Assembly (NCBI GenBank): GCA_036346375.1
Contig: CM070502.1
Span: forward strand, 21,180,924 to 21,244,923
DNA length: 64,000 bases
Reading direction: 5' to 3'
From: Guadua angustifolia
Taxonomy: Eukaryota > Streptophyta > Magnoliopsida > Poales > Poaceae
The position numbers were made by a program, and so were the translations under genes. Shown piece by piece: positions 35,903 to 48,100 of the stretch (its first letter is position 1; each line of letters opens with the position of its first letter). The notes under the pieces are model-generated. The model ran no database searches. It worked only from the letters and a program-made list of their open reading frames with translations, and had not been told where the DNA came from.

Positions 35903-38900
35903 TGAGAGACCCCAGATTTACCATCCGGAATCTCCTGTGTATAACCGTACTAGTCCCTGATCAGTTGCTAGTACACACAGTGAAGCAGTGATAATCATAA
36001 CCAGAACATTGTATTAAACGATAATAAACTGAAGTACTGATCATATGATCACTTATTACAACCGCAGGTTAGAAGGCCTGCAACACCACACAGTGGAAAG
36101 CAACAAATAAAAAGCCCAACTCATTCGCCACAGGCAAACGACTGGGAACGCACACCTACTCCTCAGGCTCGCCCTCCTCGAAGCCACAAGCGAAGAATTC
36201 TTCTTCCTCAGCGGTATCCTCAAACAGCTCTGAAGAGGTTGAATTGTAGCACGTGAGTACAAACGTACTCCGCAAGTCTGGGAAATTATATGACATGCAG
36301 GGCTTTCCAAAGAGAGGCTTAATATGGTTCACTTTGCATAAAGCAAATTTTATTTAACAATACATGTATAATCTTTGTAAAGCAGTTTTATCAATTAATT
36401 GTAACATTCAAATTTATTAATATTTGTAGCGATGGTTCTAACCACCATCACTTAGTATACAGGCTCTATCCGCCCAATTTAAAAAGGATTGTGATAAACC
36501 AATCAATGACTCCATCCGTCATGATGTTAAAACAGGTTTCAACCAACTCCAATTCTATCCAAGAGTTCTAACCACTCCCGAATTCCCAAATCCACAGTTT
36601 TCAAAATTAAAAACCAAGTCTACCAATATGAAAGCATTCTTTGCCCGCTCTTGACTGTGAGCACGGCTATTCGAATAGTTTATTTACTCTGCAGAGTTTG
36701 TACACTTTACCCACATGACATGATCAACCCTTGGTGCCATGCAATTAACACATTTCCTTTGGTGTGTCGGCAGAGCGATCATGACAAGGCTTTTACAATG
36801 TAACAATTTAACCCGACTAGACCTGCTAAGGTTTCACCGCTGAAGGGTTCCATCCACCCAGTCAGAAGCCCCCTCTTGCGCCGTGTGGGAATAAACCATT
36901 CTGTCTCCATCCGGCACCCACATCCAACCATCCGGCGAGTTTAAATTAAATTACTACAAATTAGTCGGCCAGGTCGTACCCATTTCGGACATGTGGTTGT
37001 ACTGTTTTGCTTAGAATGGACAATCATAAGCGTCGGTCCTTAATCAACTCGAGCGGCACTTGCGCAAAGCCAAAAGTCAATGCTCCATCCGCACCCACCC
37101 AACGGACCGAACCGCTCAAGTCAAAATCATTTTTGCTTTCATTTTATTTTGCAAATACAGTAGCAAATACATTGCTACCAATTTAGAAATATGCTTCCAT
37201 CACAATTTAACTCATTTTTCCCAATAGGTATTTTAATCAATTTTGCACCTAAGCATTGATCTACCGTTCTAGTCAAGGGTTATCATAATATAAATGATAT
37301 CAAGAAATAATCTAGGGATTACAAAGGCATGAACAACAATCAGCAAGGAGTTAACAACAAATTGGATTAACTAATCAACCTATCCATTTAAATATCAATT
37401 TTACTCAAACTAGCCATGCATTTGATAAAATCATAAAAAGACTTTTAAAACATAGGATCAAAGTGCATCAAGGAGACTTGCCTCCTCCGGTCGCAAAGTC
37501 GTCGGCACACTGAAGTTCTTCGGAATTGACAGCGGCAACGACGGAATCTTCGGCTACGCGCAAAACGAGACAACAAATAAAATAACAGAAAATAAATAAA
37601 ATCTAAAAATTATAATAAAAATACTGGCAGATAGAGGATGATTTTATACGAATTTGGCAACTTCAATCACTTGATTCGGAGTTCGGATGACAAAGATAAA
37701 AATGTTTGAAGTTGTACGGATTGGAAAATTGAAAAACGAGGGAATATTCTCGGAATCTTCTTTTTGGCTGATTTTTCTGATTTTTATTGTCCCTATGACT
37801 GGTGGGGCCCGGCCATCATTCTCTCCTAACCTTTCTTCAACCTCCAGCCCTTCCATGGCAACACAGGAGCTTCTGTCTCCCTCTTGGCGCCGGCGATTGA
37901 GACCAAGGCGACCGACGGCGTACACAAAAATGGAACGGCGACGCGATGGGGAGGTGGGGAGGCACGGCGGCAGGGAGCGGCATGGCCGGAGGCGGCGCGC
38001 ATGGGACTCGCAAGCGGCGGCGGCGGGGCTGTTCGGCTCGGCAGCGAAGGGGAGGCGGTGGCGCACGGCGGAGGGGTGCAGGAGGACCGGCGGCACTCAG
38101 GGAAACCGGTGGGGAGATCGATGGCTGGCGGGAGTGGCCGAGGCGACGTACCCACAGCGGCCATGGCTGGCACGAATGGACGCACGCGGCGGCGACGAAC
38201 GGCGGCGAAGCAGCGGCCGGCGAGGGCGGGGAGGAGTGCGGCAGGGGCGGCCGGAGGGGAGGCGCGCACAGGAGGTGGCCGGGAAGACTCCAGGCGACGG
38301 TGACTTGAGCTCTGGCCGGTCATTCATGGTGATAACAGTGCACGCGCAGAACAAGAATTTGGGGAAACTTCTAATTCGCGAGATTTTGCAAAATTAAAGG
38401 GCGCAATAGATAGCACATGATGGGATGAGTATAAGGATGCGAGGAATTGGATTGAGAGTTACCGATTTGCAAGAAATTGACGATGAACGAAAAACGGGCG
38501 ACGACGAACAATCTTCAAATCGGAGACCGAAACTGCAATGAAAATGGAATTTTGTTGAGGGCTTTTGATCTACATGCCAGGAGTCACGATATGACACGGT
38601 TAATGCATGGCTTGGCTCACCGGATTGAAAGATGGTTCGACGGCGTCGACGACGGACGTCGGCCGGATGTTCTTGCTCAAAATCAGAGGTCGAAACGTCG
38701 ATGAAACGAAGAAGTATCAGTAGCACTGCGACGAGGGCGTTGAGACGAACAAATCGGGTACTCAAGCACGCGAGGAGACAAAGAAACGGCCAAGTTATGG
38801 AATGAGCAACGTTTCGCGGATTAAACTTGATTGCGACCGTTTCGGGAGAGGAAAGGACGAGCTATTTGCGGGATTTGATTCTCCTGACCCTTGCCGTTCC

Positions 38901-39363
38901 AACGCTTCAGTTGCCTTATTGATTGGTACATTATTATGGCGTGAGTGGCTTTGGAAAGGAAGAGGCAGCCATGGTTGTCTTTTGAGCTGTTGTTCTGATC
39001 GGTTCCAGTGCCTGCGCAAGGTGGAAGAAAGAGAGGAGAGAGAAAATGAGAATATTTGGATTTTGAGCCTAGAAGAAAATGGATTGTAGCCCAAAAAGAA
39101 AATGGCTAAAATTAAAAATGGATTCGGAATTGAGTTTCGGATTAAATAAATGTGATGGCAAATTCGAATTTAATTTGAAATTGAATTTAAATTTAAATTT
39201 GATTTGAAGCGAATTTAGAATTTTGCAGATGAATTTGAAATAAATTCTGATTTCGAGCGGAAAGGATGCCAGGATAGATATTCAAACCAAATAAACTCCA
39301 ACTCTTTAAATTAAATAATTTAAATTAAATTTTTAACAGAAGGCCGAAAACGGGGATGTTACA
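35903..39363 (-). repeat. Gypsy 3' LTR, 3,461 bp
   Basis: Begins TGAGAGACCCC and ends GGGATGTTACA on the plus strand. The middle part (37,690-38,330) is very GC-rich, with long overlapping open frames on both strands. They are Arg/Ala/Gly-rich and are present in both LTRs, so they reflect base composition rather than a gene. An AT-rich tract of AAATTTAAATTT type follows at 39,160-39,340. Confidence 0.95.
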
Positions 39364-39380
39364 AACCTACCCCCCTTAGA
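39364..39380 (-). promoter_or_regulatory. Gypsy polypurine tract
   Basis: On the minus strand TAAGGGGGGTAGGTT immediately precedes the 3' LTR, the expected primer for plus-strand synthesis. Confidence 0.85.
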
Positions 39381-39394
39381 GAGAATCTCGTCCC

Positions 39395-39740
39395 CGAGAT
39401 TCGGACGGAGAAGGAAAAGATCGGGAAACTCTGCTCTCATATCCTCTTCTCGCTCCCAGGTAGCTTCCTTCTCTGAATGATTGCTCTATTGGACTTTGCA
39501 GAATTTGATCACACGACTTCGGGTACGACGCTCTGCTTCATCCAAAATTTTGACAGGAAACTCCGGATATGAAAGATCTTCCTTTAAATCCAATTTCTCA
39601 AAAGGCATCTGTTCTTCTGGAACTCTGAGACATTTCTTTAACTGAGACACGTGAAAGACGTCATGCACATCAGACAACTGCGGAGGAAGCTTTAACTTAT
39701 AAGCAACTTCTCCTCTTACGCAACTATTGAAAAGGACCAA
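39395..39740 (-). pseudogene. Gypsy integrase tail and chromodomain, broken
   Basis: The frame reads KLPPQLSDVHDVFHVSQLKKCL, the conserved GPY/F-to-chromodomain junction, then FPVKILDEAERRTRSRVIKF, typical of chromovirus chromodomains, which bind histone marks and steer integration to heterochromatin. A TAG at 39,486-39,488 replaces a conserved Trp; the frame beyond continues with SNHSEKEATWEREE. The link to the integrase core (39,741-40,040) is frame-broken. Confidence 0.85.
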
Positions 39741-40040
39741 TGTAGCGAGGCTAAGGTTCCCATCGACTCGAATCGGCGCATTCCTTTGAGAGGTGACACC
39801 TTCAAGTACACTTGATCACCGGATGCAAAACTCAAATCCTTTGACGATTATCGCATAACTTTTACTGTCTTGGTAATTTGTTTTAAGATTTTCCGGATTA
39901 TTCGACTTGCTCTTCGCTTCTTTTAAAATATCAGGTCAATAATTTGTCCATCTCCTCATTCTTTCCAATCTGAGGTGTCGACATTTCCTTAGTAGAGAGC
40001 TTCAAGCGGTGACATCTTGAGACACTGGTGATAATCGTTA

Positions 40041-40562
40041 TTATCTGAGAATTCGCATCGGCAAATTCTGATCCCAAGATGAACTATATGTCAAAGCACA
40101 GGCTCTCAGCATATCCTCGAGAATTTGATTCACTCTCTCAGTCTGACCATCCGTTTGAGGATGATATGCAGTGCTGAAATTCAGATTGGTGCCTAGAATC
40201 TCATGCAACTTTTGCCAAAATCTTGAAGTGAACTGGGATCCTCGATCTGACACGATTTTCTTTGGTACTCCGTGCAAACACACAATCTTAGCCATATATA
40301 TTTCTGCCAACTTATCTCCAGAATATGTCGTCTTTACAGGGATGAAATGGGCCACTTTTGTCAACCGATCAATAATAACCCAGATAGAATCATAACCGGA
40401 TATGGTTCTAGGGAGTCCGGTAATGAAATACATTCCAATCTCTTCCCATTTCCAAACAGGCACCTGCAACGGCTGTAACAATCCGGCTGGTCTCTGATGT
40501 TCTGCTTTTACTAATTGGCAAATATCACAAAGAGCCACAAATTTTGCTACTTCTCTTTTCAT
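40041..40562 (-). pseudogene. Gypsy integrase core, catalytic Asp missing
   Basis: The CX2C of the zinc finger (CDIC), DRLTKVAHFIP, DRGSQFTSRFW and AYHPQTDGQTERVNQ are clear. The first catalytic Asp lies in MDFITGLP in the family, but this copy reads MYFITGLP at 40,428-40,430, so the DDE triad is incomplete. A TAG at 40,572-40,574 (family Trp-Trp) separates it from the RNase H frame upstream. Confidence 0.9.
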
Positions 40563-40571
40563 ATTTGGCCA

Positions 40572-41345
40572 CTAGTATCTCTCTTTCAAATCCAAGTACA
40601 TTTTTGTACTTCCCGGATGAATTGAGTACACCGAGTCATGAGCTTCTTTTAAAACCAAATCTTTTATTTCTTGCTGATTCGGTACTACAATTCTTTTTCC
40701 AAACCATAAGGTCCCACTCTCATCCTCAGAAAATTCAGAAGATTTTCCTTTCTTTAGATCATTCTTGATTTCTACAATACCACTGTCTTCCTTTTGAGCA
40801 TTTCTGATCTGATCTTCCAATGTTGAGTGTATCTCCAAATTATACACAGAACCCTCTTTTACTAATTCCAGATTGAGACGTTGGAATTCTTTATGAAGTT
40901 CTGGCTGATATTTCTGAACCTTTAGATTATTGCAATGACCTTTTCTGCTTAAAGCATCTGCAACCACATTTGCTTTACTCGGATGATAATGGATTCCAAG
41001 GTCATAATCCTTAATTAATTCTAACCATCTTCTCTGCCTTAAGTTGAGATCCGACTGAGTGAAAATATATTTTAAATTTTTATGATCCGTGAAAATCTCA
41101 CATCGTTTCCCGATAAGATAATGCCTCCAAATCTTGAGAGCATGCACAACTGCAGCTAACTCCAAATCATGAGTTGGATAGTTTTCTTCATGGGGTCGCA
41201 GTTGTCTTGAAGCATAAGCTATCACTTTTCTCTCCTGCATCAGAACACAACCAAGGCCTTGCTTCGAAGCATCACAGAATACCTCAAAATCCTTACGAAC
41301 ATCTGGCAGAACAAGCACTGGCGCAAAAGTTAATCTCTTTTTCAA
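40572..41345 (-). pseudogene. Gypsy RNase H domain
   Basis: Shows VFCDASKQGLGCVL, IAYASRQLRPHEENYPTHDLELAAVV and TDHKNLKYIFTQ, the usual gypsy RNase H motifs, followed by the integrase linker. It is cut from reverse transcriptase by a 1-base shift near 41,465 and from integrase by the TAG at 40,572. Confidence 0.9.
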
Positions 41346-41439
41346 TTCCTGAAAACTTCGCTCACACGAAGTAGTCCATTCAAATTTCTTTTCTTTCTTC
41401 AGAAGCTGAGTGAGAGGTCTAGCAATCTTGGAAAAACCT

Positions 41440-42474
41440 TCAATAAATCGCCGATAATACCCTGCTAAACCTTAGAAAACTTCTGATATCCGGAACAGAC
41501 TTGGGTTGCCCCCAATTTAACACGGCCTTTACTTTAGCAGGATCAACTGCTACTCCTCCTGCTGAGATAACATGACCCAGGAAAGCAACTTCCTTCAACC
41601 AAAAATCGCACTTACTAAACTTAGCATAAAGCTGATGCTCTCTGAGCTTCTCCAAAACTATCCTCAAATGATCCTCATGCTCTTTCTTATTCTTGGAATA
41701 AATAAGAATGTCATCGATAAAAACGACAACAAACTTATCTAAAAGCTCCATAAACACCTTATTCATCAAATTCATGAAATAAGACGGTGCATTAGTTAAT
41801 CCAAAGGACATTACTGTAAACTCGTATAGTCCATACCGAGTGGTAAATGTTGTTTTTGGGATATCTTCCTTTCTGATTTTAAGCTGGTGATATCCTGACC
41901 TCAGATCAATTTTTGAGAAAACTTGGGCTCCTTTTAATTGATCAAACAGATCATCAATCCTTGGCAAAGGATACTTATTTTTAATGGTGACTTCATTCAG
42001 GGATCGATAATCGATGCACATCCTTAAACTTCCGTCCTTCTTTTTCACAAAGATCACGGGTGAACCCCATGGTGACGAACTTGGTCTGACAAATCCTTTC
42101 TCTTGGAGTTCTTCAATCTGTTTCTTCATCTCTGCTAACTCATTAGCAGGCAACCGGTAAGGTCTTTTTGAGATCGGAGCTGTACCAGGTACAAGCTCAA
42201 TAATGAACTCTATATCTCTGTCCGGTGGCATTCCAGGTAAATCCTCCGGGAAAACATCTGGATACTCATTTACTATAGGCACATTTTCCAAAGATGTACT
42301 TTTCATACTGTTCAAAGTACTGCCCTTCTTTGAGGAAAGATTAGACAAGAATTCAACTCGAATTCCGTCTGGACTGGTAAGGGTAATAGACCGATTAGCA
42401 CAATCTATCTGACTTTTATGTTGGGATAACCAATCCATCCCAAGGATTACCTCTATACCCTTGGTATCCAACAA
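41440..42474 (-). pseudogene. Gypsy protease end and reverse transcriptase
   Basis: Begins with the protease tail VILGMDWLSQH, then reverse transcriptase: VKKKDGSLRMCIDYRSLN, YPLPRIDDLFDQL, FSKIDLRSGYHQL and the active site FIDDILIYS. The Asp residues of the catalytic triad are present. The frame shifts just after the reverse transcriptase (PDIRSFL), so the polyprotein is interrupted. Confidence 0.93.
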
Positions 42475-42619
42475 TATTAGGTTTGCTAGAACTTTACCCC
42501 ATTTATCAAAATATCCATTTAAGACAAACCAAAGTAGTCCTTAATTCCTTTCAAGAGAGTGAACTAATAAAGGATTTTTAAATTTGAATAGACTTTCAAT
42601 TATTCTTTTTCACCAAAAA

Positions 42620-43932
42620 CTAAGATATGAACGAATGCGTAGCACCAGAATCAAACAAAACTGAAGCAGGAACTGAATTGACAAAGAACTTACCATACAC
42701 TACATCAGGTGCGTCCTGAACTTCCTCTGCTGTGACGTGATTCACACGTCCTCTTCCCATGGTGCGAGGGGTACGTGGAGTCTGAGGTGCTCCTCTACCT
42801 TGAGCTGACGCAGGGGCACGGGCTGGAGTAGAACCCAAGTTGAAGCGAACTGGGGTCATCTGCTGACGCTTTTGGGGACAATTATTGGCATAATGTCCCA
42901 GCTCTCTGCAATTGAAACTCTTGGATACTGTTGTGGGTGTGTTGTTCTTTGAACTTGACTTCTGGATTGCTAGCGAGGGCTTGAGTGGTTGGCTGAACTA
43001 GAGCAGAGTCTGGGGGTACGAAGCTTTGGTCTATTAGATCGAATTTGAAAAAGCGTGGCCTAGAACTGCTAGCACCACGATGAGCCTGAAAAGCCATCTT
43101 CCTTTTCTTGGACTCATAGAGCTGACTTTGAGCATCCTCCTGAACCAAAGCCTTGTTCACCATGTGCTGAAAAGTGGGAAAGTCATTGGAAACTAGCTGC
43201 ACTTTAAGATTCGGGTCAAGACCCTCTATGAAGCGCCAGATTTTTGCCTCGTCAGTGACAACATCCTCTGTAGCATATCTTGAAAGCTGAGTAAATTTGT
43301 TCAAGTACTCAGAAACTGACATATTGCCCTGTTGCAATTTATGGAATTCTCTCCTTTTCATTTCCATGATACCCTTAGGAATATGGGTAGCACGGAAAGC
43401 TTCTACAAATTCATTCCAAGAAATGGATTGAGCATCTGCATGGGCAGCTTGATAATTCTCCCACCAACTGGCTGCAGTGCCCTTAAGCTGATGGGAAGCA
43501 AAACGAACACTTTCCAGCTCATCACACTGAGCCAAGAAGAGCTTCTTCTCAACTTCCTTAAGCGATCCATCGGCCTCAAGGGTCAAGCGATCCGCGAATG
43601 TGGGAGGTCTAGTCCTCATGAACTCCCGAACTTGGATCTGCGGGTGAGCTCTTTGCTGAGCAGGGGGCTACTTGGGGCGGGTTCAGAGCATTCTGCGCTA
43701 AGGCCTGCAAGATCTGAATCTGCATCGCCATCATTTGCTCTAAATTGGGCGGTTGAATGGGAGGCGGTGGTGGCACGGGTTCCTGCTGCGCTGGGGGTGG
43801 AGGTACTTGGTCATTTTCATTGAACTGCGGCTGTACAGGAACTTCGTCTTGATTTTGCACTCTTCCACGGCCACGACCATGACCACGACCTCCTCTCCTT
43901 CCTCTACCATGACCTCTGCCTGGGTTCTCCAT
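42620..43932 (-). pseudogene. Gypsy gag and protease start, frame-broken
   Basis: The likely start is the ATG at 43,932 (MENPGRGHGRG), giving an Arg/Gly-rich N-terminus and a Pro/Gln linker. A shift near 43,620 leads into the capsid-like part (FADRLTLEADG, AASWWENYQAAH, FIEGLDPNLK, 42,882-43,619). The zinc-knuckle remnant (CRELGHYANNC) lies around another shift near 42,880. The protease active site VLFDSGATHSF is at 42,620-42,859. Confidence 0.88.
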
Positions 43933-43947
43933 CTGGAACAGGGGCAA

Positions 43948-45175
43948 GAACAGAACAAGGAAGAAGGAAAAAGCAAAGATAAGAAAACAGGGAAGCTAAA
44001 CAACATCCCAGACAAGAACAACAGCACAGAAAGAAACACCAGCTGAAATCTTAATTAAAATAAAATAGTTTTGATAAGATGGCTGCATCACAAACGCAAA
44101 AGCATGATACAGTCCATCGCACAACTTATTCATCGATCTAAACGGCAACAAAAGGAAGGGTACTATGGCCCAAAGCCTAACAAACTACTCCAACTCTAAA
44201 CACTGGATGAAACATCCTTCACGCTGAAAGAACTGCTGCCGCCACTGGACTCCTCAGAAGAAGAAATGAGGTCTTCCAAGTTGAAAGAACTGCTGCTGCT
44301 GGATTCCTCAGAAGAAGGAATGGAGTCCTCCACGTGCACCTCCACAACACGCGTGGACTTGCGCGGAGAAAGCTATCTTTGAGAGGACGACGCTTGCTGG
44401 CGGCATCGGAAGAAGGCTCTGGCCGACCGGTCTTCTGGTGGAGCGAGGACAAGCGGTCTTGGTGAGGACCTCGAGTGGAGGTGAACAGTCTGACAGATGC
44501 TAGCGAGAGGAATCCTTAAGCTTGTTCACCTCATACGTAGAGCGGCCAAGTCCTCACGGAGTGCGATGAAGCTCCTCGACATGCGCATATAAGCATTATC
44601 ACTGGGCCTGGATAAAAGAACTCATGTGTCAGATAATAGGATCATGATCACCTGCCAAAACTCTGAAGAGACTGAACAGCTCTCCCTTTTCCGCGTAGGG
44701 AAAATGCAGAAAAGGGCGAAAAGTCCAGCTGATCAAGGAAAACGTGGCCCAGGCGAACAATGGCATGCCGGGCAACATCCTGAAGTGCATCACGAACTCT
44801 CAGACGCTTCCAGTGAAGTGGAAAGGACGGGCTTCCTCCTGCTGTACTTTGGCGAAGATGACCACCTTCACCCTCCATATGTTCTGACCACCACAAGCGA
44901 TAGGTTGGCAGCTACACTCTAGGCGACGAGCAAAACCGAGATACTGAAGCATGAGTGGCAACACATCACAGAAACCACCCTCCCGCTGAGCGAACGAGGT
45001 GTAAGAAGTCATCTACAAATTTTGAAAAAGATATTAGCAAACAATTTTTAAAATATTTGACAACAAAAGAAAGAACAATAACAAAGAAACTTTTAAAATT
45101 TTGTTAAGTAATTTTGATAAAATATTCTTCCTTAGGGCTTTGCCATTAGAACTAGGTTGCGTCCTACAGTCGTCA
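43948..45175 (-). other. Gypsy 5' leader, non-coding
   Basis: The 1.2 kb between PBS and gag has no recognised protein. It includes a 57-bp direct repeat at 44,224-44,334 (two copies of an AAAGAACTGCTG..TCCTCAGAAGAA unit). Long leaders of this kind are common in plant gypsy elements and may carry packaging signals (inference). Confidence 0.6.
44224..44334. repeat. 57-bp tandem duplication in the gypsy leader
   Basis: Copies start at 44,224 and 44,281. They share TGAAAGAACTGCTG and CCTCAGAAGAA blocks and differ by a few substitutions and a 3-bp gap. Confidence 0.75.
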
Positions 45176-45189
45176 TGGCTCTGATACCA
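45176..45189 (-). promoter_or_regulatory. Gypsy primer binding site
   Basis: On the minus strand TGGTATCAGAGCCA lies four bases after the 5' LTR. It is complementary to the 3' end of initiator tRNA-Met. Confidence 0.92.
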
Positions 45190-45193
45190 CCTC

Positions 45194-48100
45194 TGAGAGA
45201 CCCCAGATTTACCATCCGAAATCTCCTGTGTATAACCGTACTAGTCCCTGATCAATTGCTAGTACACACAGTGAAGCAGTGATAATCATAACCAGAACAT
45301 TGTATTAAACGATAATAAATGAAATCTTGATCATATGATCATTTATTACAACCCGCAGTTAGAAGGCTCTGCAGCACCACACAATGAAAGCAACAAATAA
45401 AAAGCCCAACTCATTCGCCACGTGCAAGCGATCGAACGCACACCTACTCCTCAGGCTCGCCCTCCTCGAAGCCACAAGCGAAGAATTCTTCTTCCTTAGC
45501 GGTATCCTCAAACAGCTCTGAAGAGGTTGAATTGTAGCACGTGAGTACAAACGTACTCATAAGTCGAGAAATTATATGACATGCGGGGCTTTCCAAAGAG
45601 AGGCTTAATATGGTTCACTTTGCATAAAGCAAATTTTATTTAACAATACATGTATAATCTTTGTAAAGCGGTTTTATCAATTAATTATAACATTCAAATT
45701 TATTAATATTTGTAGCGATGGTTCTAACCACCATCACTTAGTATTCTGAGCTCTATCGCCCAATTTAAAAAGGATTGTGATAAACCAATCAATGACTCCA
45801 TCCGTCATGATGTTAAAACAGGTTTCAACCAACTCCAATTCTATCCGAGAGTTCTAACCACTCCCGAATTCCCAAATCCACAGTTTTCAAAATTAAAAAC
45901 CAAGTCTACCAATATGAAAGCATTCTTTGCCCGCTCTTGACCGTGAGCACGGCTATTCGAATAGTTTATTTACTCTGCAGAGTTTGTACACTTTACCCAC
46001 ATGACATGATCAACCCTTGGTGCCATGCAATTAACACACTTCCTTTGGTGTGTCGGCAGAGCGATCATGACAAGGCTTTTACAATGTAACAATTTAACCC
46101 GACTCGACCCGCTAAGGTTTCACCGCTGAAGGGTTTCATCCACCCAGTCAGAAGCCCCCTCTTGCGCCGTGTGGGAATAAACCATTCTGCCTCCATCCGG
46201 CACCCACATCCAACCATCCGGCGAGTCTAAATTAAATTACTACAAATTAGTCGGCCAGATCGTACCCATTTCGGACATGTGGTTGTACTGTTTTGCTTAG
46301 AATGGACAATCATAAGCGTCGGTCCTTAATCAACTCGAGCGGCACTTACGCAAAGCCAAAAGTCAGTGCTCCATCCGCACCCACCCAACGGACCGAACCG
46401 CTCAAGTCAAAATCATTTTTGCTTTCATTTTATTTTGCAAATACAGTAGCAAATACATTGCTACCAATTTAGAAATATGCTTCCATCACAATTTAACTCA
46501 TTTTTCCCAATAGGTATTTTAATCAATTTTGCACCTAAGCATTGATCTACCGTTCTAGTCAAGGGTTATCATAATATAAATGATATCAAGAAATAATCTA
46601 GGGATTACAAAGGCATGAACAACAATCAGCAAGGAGTTAACAACAAATTGGATTAACTAATCAACCTATCCATTTAAATATCAATTTTACTCAAACTAGC
46701 CATGCATTTGATAAAATCATAAAAAGACTTTTAAAACATAGGATCAAAGTGCATCAAGGAGACTTGCCTCCTCCGGTCGCAAAGTCATCGGCACACTGAA
46801 GTTCTTCGAATTGACAGCGGCAGCGGACGGAATCTTAGCCTCTGGCAAAACGAGACAACAAATAAAATAATAGAAAATAAATAAAATCTAAAAATTATAA
46901 TAAAAATACTGGCAGATAGAGGATGATTTTATACGAATTTAGCAACTTTAATCACTTGATTCGGAGTTCAGATGACAAAGATAAAAATGTTTGAAGTTGT
47001 ACGGATTGGAAAATTGAAAAACGAGGGAATATTCTCGGAATCTTCTTTTTGGCTGATTTTTCTGATTTCTATTGTCCCTATGACTGGTGGGGCCCGGCCG
47101 TCATTCTCTCCTAACCTTTCTTCAACCTCCAGCCCTTCCATGGCAACACAGGAGCTTCTGTCTCCCTCTTGGCGCCGGCGATTGAGACCAAGGCGACCGA
47201 CGGCGTACGCAAAAATGGAACAGCGACGCGATGGGGAGGTGGGGAGGCACGGCGGCAGGGAGCGGCATGGCCGGAGGCGGCGCGCATGGGACTCGCAAGC
47301 GGCGGCGGCGGGGCTGTTCGGCTCGGCAGCGAAGGGGAGGCGATGGCGCACGGCGGAGGGGTGCAGGAGGACCGGCGGCACTCAGGGAAACCGGTGGGGA
47401 GCTCGATGGCTGGCGGGAGTGGCCGAGGCGACGTACCCACGGCGGCCATGGCTGGCACGAACGGACGCACGCGGCGGCGACGAACGGCGGCGAAGCAGCG
47501 GCCGGCGAGGGCGGGGAGGAGTGCGGCAGGGGCGATGGTGAGGCGCGCACAGGAGGTGGCCGGGAAGACTCCAGGCGACGGTGACTTGAGCTCTGGCCGG
47601 TCATTCATGGTGATAACAGTGCACGCGCAGAACAAGAATTTGGGGAAACTTCTAATTCGCGAGATTTTGCAAAATTAAAGGGCGCAATAGATAGCACATG
47701 ATGGGATGAGTATAAGGATGCGAGGAATTGGATTGAGAGTTACCGATTTGCAAGAAATTGACGATGAACGAAAAACGGGCGACGACGAACAATCTTCAAA
47801 TCGGAGACCGAAACTGCAATGAAAACGGAATTTTGTTGAGGGCTTTTGATCTACATGCCAGGAGTCACGATATGACACGGTTAATGCATGGCTTGGCTCA
47901 CCGGATTGAAAGATGGTTCGACGGCGTCGACGACGAACGTCGACGCCGTCGAACGTCGGCCGGATGTTCTTGCTCAAAATCGGAGGTCGAAACCTCGATG
48001 AAACGAAGAAGTATCAGTAGCACTGCGACGAGGGCGTTGAGACGAACAAATCGGGTACTCAAGCACGCGAGGAGACAAAGAAACGGCCAAGTTATGGAAT

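Noticed and set aside
37826..38323. 165-codon Pro/Arg-rich minus-strand frame in the LTR
   Set aside because: It overlaps equally long frames on the other strand in a GC-rich island; composition explains it.
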